Shown: piece after piece, positions 63,201 through 64,000 of the stretch
Numbering within the stretch: position 1 is the first letter of the stretch
How the letters are laid out: each line of letters begins with the position of its first letter
DNA from: Parietaria judaica
Taxonomy: Eukaryota; Streptophyta; Magnoliopsida; Rosales; Urticaceae
Assembly: GCA_954871525.1 (NCBI GenBank)
Contig: OX940865.1
Coordinates: forward strand, 21,994,420-22,058,419
Direction of reading: 5' to 3'
DNA: 64,000 nt
Translations under genes and position numbers: made by a program
The notes under the pieces: generated by a model
Told to the model about the DNA's origin: nothing
The model's database searches: none
What the model saw: only the letters and a program-made list of their open reading frames with translations

Positions 63201-63365
63201 AAAATCATTACAAATAATGCAAAATCCATAAAATACAGTAATAAATTCAACCCAAAAAAAGAATGATAAGTCTCAACCCACAACCAAAATATTAAAGAAA
63301 AAAGAACATGAAATGTCAGAAACCCACTCTTTTTTAAATCACAAAACATTGGGAATTTTAAAATT
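60300..63365. other. Gene-free AT-rich stretch
   Basis: About 3 kb with poly-A/T tracts and TA microsatellites (about 62190-62207, 62711-62733, 62837-62852). No coding similarity, RNA gene or clear transposon ends recognised. Confidence 0.6.
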
Positions 63366-63976
63366 TCAAGGGGATGGTGTGTCCGATTGCTTGGGGTTCA
63401 TGGTGTAATAGGTCTGCATACCGGACATACCAAGCGCAACGACCGCGGCTAGAAACGCGACAATGGTCCACGGGGTGCGGAAATGCTCGTGGTAAACCTG
63501 TGCCATCCACGTCCTCCACTTGCTCGTGTAGTGGCTCTCGATCCTTGCGAGGACTTCATTGTACACCGGGCTTGGCACCAAGTCGGTGGCAATCTCGTTG
63601 AAGAGCTGCGCCACCTCCTTGTCGCAGCCGAGGAGGTTGTGCAGAACGCGGCCCGAGCGGAGCTCCTTGACGTCGGTGGCATAGTCGATGAGCGAGTCAA
63701 GGAGGCTGACGTACGAGGTGACCTCATAGTTGGTCCGGAAGTTGTCGGGACACATCTCGTAAGCAACGAGGTTCAGGAACCGTTGACCCGTCGAGTCGTC
63801 AACGGTGATCGGAGGCAACTTCAGCCACCCTGCGAAGCACAGGGAGGTGAAGGTTATGTCTTCAAGTGAGCAGGTCTCGCTCGGCTTCAACTCAATCCCG
63901 GCCGTTACGAGGTCTAGGACGCTGCGAAACGATTGTTGTCCTTGCTCCGTCGCCTTTGTCTTGACCTTTAAGCAGC
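63366..63976 (-). CDS. UPF0481 (DUF247) protein, last exon, gene cut by window edge
   Basis: Exon beginning after an acceptor TTTGTTAG| at 63977, equivalent to the TTCTTAG acceptor before exon 4 of the gene at 58.2-60.3 kb. It encodes about 203 residues: QQSFRSVLDLVTAGIELKPSE, LKLPPITVDDSTGQRFLNLVAYEMC, TSYVSLLDSLIDYATDVKELRSGRVLHNLLGCD, then the membrane helix WTIVAFLAAVVALGMSGMQTYY and stop at 63366. Exons 4 and 5 of the neighbour are one exon here, as the intron at the YEV codons is absent. Codon use is clearly more GC-rich than in the neighbour. The 5' exons lie beyond the window. Confidence 0.92.
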
Positions 63977-64000
63977 CTAACAAACACACACCCAAAATCG

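Noticed and set aside
63374..63869. Plus-strand and alternate-frame ORFs at the right edge
   Set aside because: Shadows of the UPF0481 exon on the minus strand.

Overview
The window is plant nuclear DNA, almost certainly from a eudicot. It carries a plastid lycopene beta-cyclase gene, a mitochondrial L-galactono-1,4-lactone dehydrogenase gene with six exons, a SEC14-type gene, two UPF0481 (DUF247) genes, GT-AG introns and plant LTR retrotransposons with an initiator-tRNA-Met type primer site. The species cannot be named from the sequence. All exon boundaries below were read by eye from splice sites, frame and family similarity.

Region 1 (1-24315) is one uninterrupted tandem satellite array of about 140 copies of an AT-rich monomer of about 174 bp. 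Each monomer contains a near-perfect palindrome. Marked monomers recur every 4 to 7 units, so there is higher-order structure. The array continues past the left edge and shows no host gene.

Region 2 (24316-38246) is a pile of damaged LTR retrotransposons. A Ty3/gypsy element enters the satellite with a 1.25-kb 5' LTR and a Met-tRNA primer site, and has two successive Gag-like ORFs before its protease/RT/RNase H. It is cut off inside pol. Directly joined to it is a decayed Ty1/copia element. That element is split in its reverse transcriptase by a 2.56-kb solo LTR with a 5-bp target duplication.

Region 3 (38247-47000) is host gene space. GLDH (ascorbate synthesis) and a SEC14/CRAL-TRIO gene both lie on the minus strand. 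GLDH intron 1 is largely built of tandem copies of its own exon 1/intron 1 junction. A MITE sits in SEC14 intron 2.

Region 4 (47000-55200) is AT-rich intergenic DNA. It holds a non-autonomous DNA transposon with a GC-rich interior, a 226-bp MITE, a two-copy hairpin repeat, the ruin of an alkaline/neutral invertase gene, and a large fold-back element just upstream of LCYB.

Region 5 (55200-64000) holds LCYB, intronless in its coding part (carotenoid synthesis), a five-exon UPF0481 gene, about 3 kb of AT-rich DNA without genes, and the 3' part of a second UPF0481 gene running off the right edge. The host genes are not an operon. GLDH and LCYB both serve antioxidant and photosynthetic metabolism, but nothing here links their expression.

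The best candidates for something undescribed are the two-Gag gypsy element, the exon-junction minisatellite in GLDH intron 1, and the palindrome-bearing 174-bp satellite.
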